Shown: piece by piece, positions 56,721-64,000 of the stretch
How the letters are laid out: the number at the start of each line of letters is the position of its first letter
How positions within the stretch are numbered: the first letter of the stretch is position 1
Source of the DNA: Pectobacterium zantedeschiae
GTDB taxonomy: Bacteria; Pseudomonadota; Gammaproteobacteria; Enterobacterales; Enterobacteriaceae
Length of the DNA: 64,000 nucleotides
Direction: 5' to 3'
NCBI RefSeq assembly: GCF_004137795.1
Contig: NZ_NWTM01000001.1
Location: 919,229 to 983,228 of the forward strand
Program-made: the position numbers and the translations under genes
Notes under the pieces: generated by a model
Told to the model about the DNA's origin: nothing
Database searches by the model: none
What the model saw: only the letters and a program-made list of their open reading frames with translations

Positions 56721-58049
56721 CTAGCGTGTAAATTGATTTACCGGATAGTCCAACGCCAGATTTTCCCGCAGCGTGTAGCCGGGATAATCCTGACGGAAAA
56801 GGCCACGCTGTTGCAGCAAAGGGACGACGCGATCGACAAAGTGATTGAGCGTATCTGGCGTGCCACCCTGAATGATGAAGCCGTCTGCCGCACCGTTTTC
56901 AAACCAGAGCTGTAAGCCATCTGCCACCTGCTCAGGTGTACCGCTGAATACAGGGCGGGGTGACGCGGCCTCCAGTGCCACTTGCCGCAGCGTTAAGCCT
57001 TTTTCCTGAGCGTTACGTTTAATTTCATCGGTGGTGCTGCGGAAGCTATTTTTCCCTAGATCGCCGATATCAGGGAAGGGCTCATCCAGCGGATGCTGTG
57101 AGAAGTCGTAGTGCTCAAAGTAGCGTCCAAGATAATTGAGCGCGTCCTTAATCGTGACTAACTGCGCCGTTTCCTGATACTGGCGCTCTACGTCTTCTGC
57201 ATTGTTGCCGACAATCACGCTGACACCTTGGAAGACGTGAAGTTGATCGGCACGGCGACCGTTTTCTTCCAGCTTCTGCTTAACTTCGCGGTAATAACGC
57301 TGCGAGTCTTCCAGCGTGTGTTGGTGGGTGAAGATGGCATCGGCATGTTTAGCTGCCAGTTTTTGCCCGTCCTCAGAAGCGCCTGCCTGAAACACAATCG
57401 GGCGACCCTGTGCTGAGCGGCCAATGTTCAGCGGGCCCTGTACCGAGAAGAATTCTCCCTGATGATTCAGCGTGTGCAGTTTCTCAGGATCGAAGAACTG
57501 TCCGCTGGCTTTGTCACGAATAAAGGCATCGTCTTCCCAGGAATCCCATAGACCTTTCGTCACCTGAAGAAATTCATCGGCAATACGGTAGCGCAGCGCG
57601 TGTTCTGGGTGCTGCTCACGGGAAAAGTTCTTTGCCGATCCTTCCAGCGGCGATGTGACCACGTTCCAGCCTGCGCGACCGTTGCTGAGGTGGTCGAGGC
57701 TGGCAAACTGCCGGGCGGTGGTAAAGGGTTCGGAGTACGACGTTGAGAGCGTACCAACCAGACCGATATGGGTGGTAGCGGTAGCCAGCGCGGAAAGCAG
57801 CGTCAACGGCTCGAAACGGTTGAGAAAGTGAGGAATGGATTTTTCATTGATATACAGACCATCTGCCACGAAGACAAAATCAAATTTCCCCTGTTCGGCC
57901 TTTTTTACCGCATCCAGTACAAAACCAAAATTAATACTGGCGTCTGGTACAACGTTTTTATGCCGCCACGCGGACATATTTCCCGCTGCGCCCTGTAATA
58001 TTAAACCTAGTCTTAATTGCCGACGTGAGGATATTTGTTTTTCACTCAT
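56721..58049 (-). CDS. LLM-class flavin-dependent monooxygenase (NtaA/SnaA/DszA-type, YxeK-like)
   Basis: FMNH2-dependent oxygenase, 442 residues from ATG 58049 ([24 protein letters not shown] ribosome site). The family's landmarks are present: [51 protein letters not shown] and [13 protein letters not shown]. This subfamily oxidises C-S or C-N bonds; with an acetyltransferase, deacylase and importer beside it, cleavage of an N-acetyl-S-substituted cysteine is the best guess. First gene of the minus-strand operon and divergent from the flavin reductase gene that would supply FMNH2. Confidence 0.9.
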   Translation of the reverse strand: MSEKQISSRRQLRLGLILQGAAGNMSAWRHKNVVPDASINFGFVLDAVKKAEQGKFDFVFVADGLYINEKSIPHFLNRFEPLTLLSALATATTHIGLVGTLSTSYSEPFTTARQFASLDHLSNGRAGWNVVTSPLEGSAKNFSREQHPEHALRYRIADEFLQVTKGLWDSWEDDAFIRDKASGQFFDPEKLHTLNHQGEFFSVQGPLNIGRSAQGRPIVFQAGASEDGQKLAAKHADAIFTHQHTLEDSQRYYREVKQKLEENGRRADQLHVFQGVSVIVGNNAEDVERQYQETAQLVTIKDALNYLGRYFEHYDFSQHPLDEPFPDIGDLGKNSFRSTTDEIKRNAQEKGLTLRQVALEAASPRPVFSGTPEQVADGLQLWFENGAADGFIIQGGTPDTLNHFVDRVVPLLQQRGLFRQDYPGYTLRENLALDYPVNQFTR

Positions 58050-58329
58050 TATTAGAAACCTTTTATTAATTGAACTCACTTCCATGAAGGTGAAAACAAT
58101 CCATCAATAAACCGGCTATCAATCAATAAGCCATTAATAGGTATTCACGCATTCAATGAAAGGTTAATAGGACGTTAAGAGCGTGTTTTCACTATTGATG
58201 AGGTGAGGTATGATGTAAAACAACAAAAATGTATAATGAAATTCAAAAATTTCAGATGATGGCGCGACCTGTTTTGTTATTATGATGTTAATAGTCATGT
58301 CTCTCGCCGTATCTAAAGGATAAAATTTG

Positions 58330-58875
58330 ATGTCTGATTTGACAGTTGAACGACGCGTAACCGCGAATGACGCCGTTCCCTCTGCGGCGGTGACTGCCGT
58401 TGACCAGCAGGCGTTTCGCGATGCAATGGCAAAGTTGAGCGCAGCGGTTAATATCGTTACGACGGATGGCCCGGCAGGTAAGGCTGGCTTTACGGCGTCT
58501 GCCGTGTCCAGCGTCAGTGATACGCCCGGCACGCTGCTGGTGTGTCTGAATCGTGGTTCGTCGGTATATCCCACATTTCAGGTAAATGAATATTTGTGTG
58601 TCAATACGCTAGCGGCACATCACGAAGCGTTGTCGTCGCTGTTTGGTAGCCGTTCGTCTACGGAAGAACGGTTTGCGGCGGCGGAGTGGGACGTGTTACA
58701 CACGGGTTCACCGGTATTGCAAGATGCGCTGGTCGCGTTTGACTGCCAGGTTGAAGAAGTGGTGAGCGCGGCGACGCACGATATCTTTATTTGCCGAGTA
58801 TTAGCGATTAAGCAGGGCGAAAGCACCGATGGGCTGGTGTATTTTTCCCGTGGTTATCACGCTGTTCGCGGGTAA
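58330..58875 (+). CDS. NAD(P)H:flavin oxidoreductase (FMN reductase, flavin_reduct family)
   Basis: 181 residues from ATG 58330 (AAAGGA ribosome site nearby). Flavin-reductase-like split barrel: [40 protein letters not shown] (flavin-binding TAS motif), [20 protein letters not shown] and VFFxRGYH-like end [11 protein letters not shown]. Such reductases provide free reduced FMN to two-component monooxygenases; two are encoded nearby. It is transcribed divergently from the monooxygenase operon, with a 280-base shared AT-rich promoter region. Confidence 0.9.
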   Translation: MSDLTVERRVTANDAVPSAAVTAVDQQAFRDAMAKLSAAVNIVTTDGPAGKAGFTASAVSSVSDTPGTLLVCLNRGSSVYPTFQVNEYLCVNTLAAHHEALSSLFGSRSSTEERFAAAEWDVLHTGSPVLQDALVAFDCQVEEVVSAATHDIFICRVLAIKQGESTDGLVYFSRGYHAVRG

Positions 58876-58980
58876 TGAAATACATCGACTCTATGTTAAG
58901 CCATATGTTACAGGGACGTACTTGCAGCGTCTTTACGATCTATCCATTACCACCGCTCGACGCACTTTGGCTGTAAAAAA

Positions 58981-59007
58981 CCCTCCGCCGGATTGACCGG
59001 CGGAGGG
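58981..59007. terminator. Bidirectional rho-independent terminator
   Basis: Perfect 11-bp GC-rich stem CCCTCCGCCGG / CCGGCGGAGGG with loop ATTGA, flanked by AAAAAA on the left and TTTTTT on the right. It serves both the flavin reductase gene and the convergent M20 gene. Confidence 0.92.
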
Positions 59008-59025
59008 TTTTTTATAAGTCAACGA

Positions 59026-60222
59026 TCACGATGAGGATAGTACTGCCTGTGGCGGGGTAACTTTCGTGGTGCGTAGGCGATGCAGTGCGGCTTCTGCTAA
59101 CTGTGCAAAGTAGCGTGATGCGGGAGCAATAGCGCTTTCATCCGGGTTGAACTGAGGATGGTGCAAGCCAAATTCGCTGTTTGAGCCAATGCTGACGAAG
59201 GTGCCCGGTACTTCCTGAAGGTAAAGAGCAAAGTCTTCGCCGCTCATTTGCAGTTCGGCGTTTTCTACCTGATAACCTGCATCTCGGGCAATTTGTTTGC
59301 TGAAATCGGCCCATTCGCTGGTGTTCACGACCGCAGGTGGGCCAGGATACCATTTGAGTTCCGCTTTTGCCCCCAACGCAAGGGCGATCCCGCCAATCAG
59401 TTGTTCAATTCGTTCGGGTATTTCTGCCCGAATCGCGGCATTGTAAGTCCGAACGGTACCTTCCAATTCTACCGTTTGCGGTAGTACGTTCCAGGTGTTG
59501 CCACCCTGAATTCGCGTGACGCTGATGACCAGCGATTCCAGTGAACTGAAGCTACGGCTGGGGAGTGTTTGCAGCGCATTAACGATATTGCAGGCAGTGA
59601 CGATGCTGTCGATGCCTTGTTCTGGCTTGGCCGCGTGCGCGCCTTTGCCTGTAATGTGAATGGCGAAGCGATCCACGTTGGCATAGAACGGCCCACTACG
59701 TGTGGCGAAAGTGCCAGCGGGGAGTTCGGGCGCATTGTGCAGGCCGAAAACGGCGGTAACATCAGCGAGCGCACCTGCGCGGATAAGCTGTTTGGCTCCG
59801 GTAGACACCTCTTCTGCCGGTTGGAAAAACAGCCTGATTTTACCGGGTAGGACAGATTCACGTTTTTTCAGCAAACAGGCAGCGCCGAGCATCACGGCGG
59901 TGTGGAAGTCGTGGCCGCAGGCATGCATGACGCCTGCATTCTGAGAGCGAAAGTCGACATCAACCAGTTCTTCAATCGGCAACGCATCAATATCGGCACG
60001 CAGCGCAATCGTCGGGCCGCTGCCGTGGCCGATTTCGGCAACGACGCCAGTGGTTAACGCAAGAGGCAGCAGGCGGATGTCTTTCTCTTGTAGCCAGCGG
60101 GTAATGTGCGCGGTGGTTTGGTGTTCCTGATTGGACAATTCCGGGTACTGATGCAAGTGCCGTCGCCAGTTAATTAACTGTTGATCAAATGACGTATCAC
60201 AACAGGGGATAGATTCAGCCAT
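59026..60222 (-). CDS. M20 family amidohydrolase / N-acyl-amino-acid deacylase (YxeP/hippurate hydrolase-like)
   Basis: Zinc/manganese amidohydrolase, 398 residues from ATG 60222, preceded by an excellent AAGGAGGTG. Metal-site motifs: MHACGHDFHTAVMLGAACLL (Cys/His ligands), FFQPAEEVSTGAKQLI (catalytic Glu-Glu), AVFGLHNAPELPAG (His ligand) and MSGEDFALYLQEVPGTF (Glu and C-terminal region). The dimerisation/lid domain lies at about 185-300. In the organosulfur locus it would remove the acetyl group from N-acetylcysteine, as YxeP and YtnL do; a general deacylase role is possible. Confidence 0.9.
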   Translation of the reverse strand: MAESIPCCDTSFDQQLINWRRHLHQYPELSNQEHQTTAHITRWLQEKDIRLLPLALTTGVVAEIGHGSGPTIALRADIDALPIEELVDVDFRSQNAGVMHACGHDFHTAVMLGAACLLKKRESVLPGKIRLFFQPAEEVSTGAKQLIRAGALADVTAVFGLHNAPELPAGTFATRSGPFYANVDRFAIHITGKGAHAAKPEQGIDSIVTACNIVNALQTLPSRSFSSLESLVISVTRIQGGNTWNVLPQTVELEGTVRTYNAAIRAEIPERIEQLIGGIALALGAKAELKWYPGPPAVVNTSEWADFSKQIARDAGYQVENAELQMSGEDFALYLQEVPGTFVSIGSNSEFGLHHPQFNPDESAIAPASRYFAQLAEAALHRLRTTKVTPPQAVLSSS

Positions 60223-60506
60223 ATCAATACACCTCCTTAACAAAACTTAAACATGATAAAGGTAGCCGATAGCAACTAAATGGATAAATACCGTCTGGTT
60301 ATATTTCATGTCTTTTTATGATGGCGTTTTTTGTATTCATTTATTATTAATATTTCTGCTAACAAAATTCATTATTGGTATTTATTTTTCACGCCTTTAT
60401 GCAACATTCTTCTTATTCTATTTTTTTACTATCTCTGTTTTTTTGTTATGACTGTTTATTACTATGAATAGTGCTAACGGAGAGTCGCTGAAAATAAGGA
60501 AACATC

Positions 60507-61487
60507 GTGGGATATAAGCTCAGTTTATTAGATCAAAGCCCCATCGCCGAAGGAATGAATGCGGCGCAGGCGTTGGCACAAACCGTGTCGCTGGCGAAAG
60601 TGGCGGAAGCGCTTGGCTATTACCGCTTTTGGGTTTCCGAACATCATAATTCCGATGAGCTGGCGGGGTCGTCTCCCGAGGTACTGATCACCTGGCTGTT
60701 AGCGCACACGACAACGCTGCGCATCGGCTCTGGTGGTGTGATGTTACAGCATTACAGCCCATATAAAGTCGCGGAGAATTTCCATGTCATCAGCGCGTTG
60801 GCGGGTGGGCGTGTGGATTTAGGCATCGGTAAAGCACCGGGCGGGTTGCCGCTAGCGACACGGGCGTTACAGCAGGAAATCGGTGAGACGGAGCGAACCG
60901 CTTTCACGGAGAAATTACATCAGCTCAATCGTTTTCTCGGCAGTCATGATGAGACGGCCGATCGCTTGAATGCGACCCCCTTGCCGGAACATGAGCCACA
61001 GCGCTTTCTACTGGGGGCCAGTCAGGATAGTGCGAGATTGGCGGCATCGCTGGGCTGGAATTTCGTGTTCGCTGGGTTTATTAACGCTAGCGAAACGCTG
61101 CTAACGGAATCACTCTTGAGCTATCGAGAATTGAAGCCAACCAATGCACAGACGTTGCTGTCGCTGTCGGTGATTGCCGCCGAACGGCATGAGGATGCGG
61201 AGGCACTGGCCAGCACACAGCATAACTACAAGGTTTATATTGAAAATAAACCGCCGCTAACGGTAGGAAGCCAGGAACAGGCCGAAAATTTCGTTCGACA
61301 GGCGGGGGCAACGGATTTCCGTATCGAACAGGAGCCACGTCATGTGCTTTACGGTACGCCGGAAGATATTCACCAGCGTCTGGAAAGCTACCATCAGCGC
61401 TTTGGCGTAGATGAGTTCATTATCCATACGCCTGTGACGTCACCCCGTGAACGTGAGGCATCGATCCGGCTGTTGGCGCAACGCTGA
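60507..61487 (+). CDS. LLM-class flavin-dependent oxidoreductase (MsnO8/YtmO-like)
   Basis: 326 residues from GTG 60507 (AAGGAA, 7 bases). Single-component luciferase-like group: KLSLLDQSPIAEGMNAAQAL, YRFWVSEHHNSDELAGSSPE, GSGGVMLQHYSPYKVAENFH and DLGIGKAPGG, all diagnostic for the MsnO8-type subgroup. It could be the second oxygenase of the sulfur salvage locus (the Bacillus ytm operon also combines two LLM enzymes). The upstream 260 bases are AT-rich with no other gene seen. Confidence 0.88.
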   Translation: MGYKLSLLDQSPIAEGMNAAQALAQTVSLAKVAEALGYYRFWVSEHHNSDELAGSSPEVLITWLLAHTTTLRIGSGGVMLQHYSPYKVAENFHVISALAGGRVDLGIGKAPGGLPLATRALQQEIGETERTAFTEKLHQLNRFLGSHDETADRLNATPLPEHEPQRFLLGASQDSARLAASLGWNFVFAGFINASETLLTESLLSYRELKPTNAQTLLSLSVIAAERHEDAEALASTQHNYKVYIENKPPLTVGSQEQAENFVRQAGATDFRIEQEPRHVLYGTPEDIHQRLESYHQRFGVDEFIIHTPVTSPREREASIRLLAQR

Positions 61488-61599
61488 ACAACAGCTAGAA
61501 GCGTGAACAATGATGAGAAACGTGAGCGATGACAAAATAGTGTCGCTGCGCGAACAGTACCCTGATTCTGTCTATAGCAGAATAATCGGGGGTTATACG

Positions 61600-62106
61600 A
61601 TGGCGGTGCCGGAGAGCAAGGAAGCCTTGATTAAGGCGATAAACAATCAATTTACGCTATTAATGAAGAGAATAGATGCTGTTCCTATAGATCGAGCCTT
61701 TTCGCCAGAAATGGCAGGACATGCACAGGGAACGCAGATGAGCCCGGCAAATCTGGTAGCGTATTTGCTCGGTTGGGGAAATTTAGTGCTGAAATGGCAT
61801 GAGCTCGAAGAGCGGGGCAACCCCATCGATTTTCCAGAAACCGGTTATAAATGGAATCAGCTCGGTTTGCTGGCACAGAAATTCTATCAGGACTATGGCC
61901 ATATTAGCGACTGGACGGAACTGGTTGCGCTGCTTGTCGCGAATAAGCTGACGCTCATCGCACTGGTTGAACGCTATACCGATGAACAACTCTATGGCAA
62001 AGGCTGGTACGGCAAATGGACGCGTGGTCGGATGATTCAGTTCAACACCGCCTCGCCTTATAAAAGTGCTGCCGGACGCCTGCGAGCATGGGAGAAAAAC
62101 CAATAA
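61600..62106 (+). CDS. ClbS/DfsB family four-helix protein
   Basis: 168 residues from ATG 61600 (MAVPESKEALIKAINNQFTL), with GGGGG 7 bases before; the open frame begins earlier (61510) but those codons lack a ribosome site. Family signs: the SKxxLIxAI start, ANLVAYLLGWGNLVLKWHEL (metal/DinB-like helix), FYQDYGHISDWTELVALL and GRMIQFNTASPYKSAAGRLR. The family includes the colibactin self-protection hydrolase ClbS, but most members have no known substrate. Possibly co-transcribed with the LLM gene 110 bases upstream. Confidence 0.88.
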   Translation: MAVPESKEALIKAINNQFTLLMKRIDAVPIDRAFSPEMAGHAQGTQMSPANLVAYLLGWGNLVLKWHELEERGNPIDFPETGYKWNQLGLLAQKFYQDYGHISDWTELVALLVANKLTLIALVERYTDEQLYGKGWYGKWTRGRMIQFNTASPYKSAAGRLRAWEKNQ

Positions 62107-62278
62107 CGGTTTGATAGTAAATCAAAATGATTTTTGGCCTTACCTTTCCTTTTTGAGGTGTGCATTCGCGACGTTTTTCAGACAAAACCTTACATATTCC
62201 CCCTGTTTGACTGTTCTATACTCAGTAATAAGCAAGGTAAGTTTTACTGGCAGATGAGATGAATAGGGGGAAAGAAAA

Positions 62279-62506
62279 ATGATTGGTCTCAACCTAGTTT
62301 CTCCAGTGTCATATTACGCCACGCCTGACAAACTTGATTATGTCCAAGGCATTTCCCGCTCGTCGCAGCTGTCTGGTTACCCTAATCAGGACGCTTCTAC
62401 CCGAACGCGGATAGCGTACGAAAATAGTGGTTCAGTCTTCAAGCCACCAATAGCTGATGGTGTGAACCGCCCAACGGCAACTAACCAGCTTAACGTTTAC
62501 GTTTAA
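62279..62506 (+). CDS. Small hypothetical protein, 75 residues
   Basis: ATG 62279 behind GGGGGAAAG. It starts MIGLNLVSPVSYYATPDKLD and is rich in Ser, Tyr, Asn and Pro, without signal peptide or membrane segment, probably disordered. Such composition is seen in small secreted or type III substrates, but no hrp box precedes it. No family recognised. Confidence 0.5.
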   Translation: MIGLNLVSPVSYYATPDKLDYVQGISRSSQLSGYPNQDASTRTRIAYENSGSVFKPPIADGVNRPTATNQLNVYV

Positions 62507-62591
62507 ATTCCCTACAAACATGGGCAATCACGTGCTGTAAACGATCGTTTTCGGTGCGTGTTTTGCCCACGTTGCCTTTACGTATCCTCAT
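62490..62591 (-). CDS. Possible tiny basic protein, 33 residues
   Basis: Minus-strand ATG 62591, preceded by AAAGGTG at good spacing, to TAA 62490-62492: starts MRIRKGNVGKTRTENDRLQH and ends in FKRKR. Highly basic and helix-prone. Its end overlaps the 62279 gene antisense by 17 bases. The same DNA also forms an imperfect inverted repeat (AACATGGGCAA near 62516 / TTGCCCACGTT near 62564), so the frame may be a by-product. Confidence 0.25.
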   Translation of the reverse strand: MRIRKGNVGKTRTENDRLQHVIAHVCREFKRKR

Positions 62592-62913
62592 AAAAGCACC
62601 TTTATCGCATATTCATCAAACCCGTCGCGTTTCCATCACCTTTTTTCTCCCCCTGTCCGTCATTTACTGGTTTTCATTATGAAACCCGGTTAATTCATGA
62701 TTAACCCCATGATTAATCAACATTACATAATTCTTACGATATACTTTCGATTTGCTGCTTTTTGACATATTTCATCACATTTTCTTTTATTCCATAGTAT
62801 TGGAATGAATATTGCTGCTATTTTCCCTTCTTTAACAAAGACATGACCTGGATAAGGTTCCTCTGGTGCTGTTGTTAATAACCAACAACGTTAATAACAA
62901 CAAGATTCAATCC
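62592..62913. other. AT-rich gap with no recognised gene
   Basis: About 320 bases with C- and T-rich tracts and AT-rich runs. No gene, RNA or clear terminator is supported. It leads into the dispersed repeat at 62914. Confidence 0.4.
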
Positions 62914-63050
62914 ATACCCCAAATAATTCGAGTTGCAGGGCAAAACGTTAGCGGTTTTGAACAACGCAAAGCGTTGGCCCCAACGAGGTTCACGTAAGTG
63001 TGCCGAGTAGCGCAGCCAATGCACATGCAGCTTGAAGTATTACGGGTATA
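62914..63050 (-). repeat. Dispersed intergenic repeat, copy 2 (inverted relative to copy 1)
   Basis: 137 bases from ATACCCCAAATAATTCGAGT to CAGCTTGAAGTATTACGGGT plus ATA. Both ends match the reverse complement of the repeat at 36199-36381, as does the internal GTTTTGAACAACGC-AAAGCGTTGG part. It lacks the central ERIC-like segment of copy 1 and has a different centre (around 62985-63025), so the two are diverged members of one family. Confidence 0.85.
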
Positions 63051-63074
63051 TAACGAGAAAAGGGAGTGGAGTGT

Positions 63075-64000
63075 ATGTTGAAGCAAGTAGCTGTTGCGGT
63101 AGGGATGGCGTGTTTATGTGTTCCTGCCTGGGCTTATGATTATGGTGACTATGCGCGCGAGACGGTGGATACGCTCATTAACGATTACCCGGGGCGCTAT
63201 CGCGATACGGCAAACTTTGCCGGAGCTGCGGACTGGATGACGCAGCGTATGGCGCCCGGTTATACCACTGTCAGGCAGGATTTTTCCTGGACGGCAAGCG
63301 GTACGACGCGTTCGTCACAAAACGTGCTGGCCTCTAATGTCGGACTGAGCAGCGAATACATCATTACCGGCGCGCACTTTGATACCTTTTTCGGACGGCC
63401 AACGCTACAAGGGCTGGATGACAACGCATCAGGTGCTGCCATTCTGACGGAAGTGGCGCGTAATTTTAGCGGTATCCAGACGGAAAAAACGCTGGTTTTT
63501 GCCGCCTTTGGCGCAGAAGAAGAGGGGCTACGAGGTTCGCGCGCGATGGTTAACGATCTGATTGCGCAAGGAACCGCAGGCGACCTTAAGGCCATGATTA
63601 ACATGGACAGTATGATCACTGGCGACAAACTTTACGCTCATGCTGGCGATAACAGTGTCGCGAATCCCGCTCTGGCAAGCCTGCGTGAGCAGACGCTGCG
63701 TATTGCGAACGAACTGGGGATCGAGCTGTTTACCAATCCGGGATTGAATGCAAGTTATCCGGCGGGGACGGGCTGTTGCAGTGATGGCGATAGCTTCAAC
63801 GCGGCGTTCGATATTCCCGTGCTCTATATGGAGGCCACCAACTGGGATATTGGCGATCAGGATGGCTATGAGCAAACCACGAATCCCGCAGTGCCGGGCG
63901 GGGCAACATGGCATAACCCAACTGTTGATAACGAAGCCTTTCTGACTAGCGTGTTCGGACAAGAGCGTATCGATCAGCGCCTGCGAGATGTTTCACGGCT
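63075..64000 (+). CDS. Secreted M28 family zinc aminopeptidase (3' end outside window)
   Basis: At least 308 codons from ATG 63075 (AGGGAGTGGAG ribosome site), running off the right edge. Signal peptide 1-19 (LKQVAVAVGMACLCVPAWA). M28 metal-site motifs in order: ITGAHFDTFF (His101), LDDNASGAAILTEVARNF (114 on), FAAFGAEEEGLRGSRAM (catalytic Glu-Glu) and INMDSM (Asp). GTGCCSDGDSFNAAF supplies a vicinal Cys pair and the Asp-rich region, and VLYMEATNWDIGDQDGYEQT follows. Similar to the Iap/aminopeptidase Y group of secreted or periplasmic peptidases. Likely nutritional or cell-surface processing role. Confidence 0.9.
   Translation, partial: MLKQVAVAVGMACLCVPAWAYDYGDYARETVDTLINDYPGRYRDTANFAGAADWMTQRMAPGYTTVRQDFSWTASGTTRSSQNVLASNVGLSSEYIITGAHFDTFFGRPTLQGLDDNASGAAILTEVARNFSGIQTEKTLVFAAFGAEEEGLRGSRAMVNDLIAQGTAGDLKAMINMDSMITGDKLYAHAGDNSVANPALASLREQTLRIANELGIELFTNPGLNASYPAGTGCCSDGDSFNAAFDIPVLYMEATNWDIGDQDGYEQTTNPAVPGGATWHNPTVDNEAFLTSVFGQERIDQRLRDVSR

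Noticed and set aside
1..64000. tRNA, rRNA, insertion sequences, prophage and integrase genes
   Set aside because: None found by eye on either strand; no transposase-like reading frame is present, so gene movement here seems to rest on recombination and small repeats.

Overview
The window reads as chromosomal DNA of a soft-rot enterobacterium, most likely Pectobacterium. The main reasons are the hrpW-dspE-dspF end of a type III secretion (hrp) cluster with HrpL-type promoters, a HecB/HecA-type two-partner secretion pair beside it, and a pectin-degradation cluster (family 2 pectate lyase plus two KdgM-type porins) with a KdgR-like operator. All identifications come from reading the sequence and recalling protein families; no database search was run.

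Layout. 1-6855: hrpW (runs off the left edge) and dspE-dspF, divergently transcribed from two facing hrp boxes. 6865-27326: a GntR/FCD regulator, then the outer-membrane TpsB transporter and a 5800-residue TpsA/CdiA-type exoprotein with a VENN motif, a C-terminal toxin region and an overlapping immunity gene. The exoprotein holds an exact-period 1914-bp tandem duplication and an AT-rich island in its middle. 27327-30330: an AT-rich area of broken genes: two SymE-like remnants, a displaced toxin tail with its own immunity-like gene, other small orphan genes, and two reading frames each cut by one in-frame amber codon (one a nitrilase-family hydrolase). 30763-35538: an orphan periplasmic binding protein, the family 2 pectate lyase and two KdgM-type porins. 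36167-38424: an hrp box, an ERIC-like repeat and a HrpK/HrpF-like type III translocator candidate, then an undescribed 58-residue membrane protein. 38573-39580: a Gfo/Idh/MocA oxidoreductase.

39736-51721 is a coherent urea-nitrogen operon: sigma-54-like promoter, allophanate hydrolase, urea carboxylase, a GntR/FCD regulator and the UrtABCDE urea transporter. Urea is imported, carboxylated to allophanate and hydrolysed to ammonia and CO2 without a nickel urease.

52195-61487 looks like an organosulfur salvage locus resembling the yxe and ytm operons of Bacillus: amino-acid type ABC transporter with two binding proteins, GNAT acetyltransferase, two luciferase-like monooxygenases, a flavin reductase and an M20 deacylase. 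The expected logic is import of an S-substituted cysteine, N-acetylation, oxidative C-S cleavage and deacetylation to cysteine. The right end has a ClbS/DfsB-like protein, small unknown proteins, a second copy of the dispersed repeat (inverted relative to the first) and the start of a secreted M28 aminopeptidase.

The most novel-looking parts are the toxin/immunity remnant area after the CdiA-type gene, the recent duplication inside that gene, the repeat inserted between an hrp box and its gene, and the organosulfur locus.
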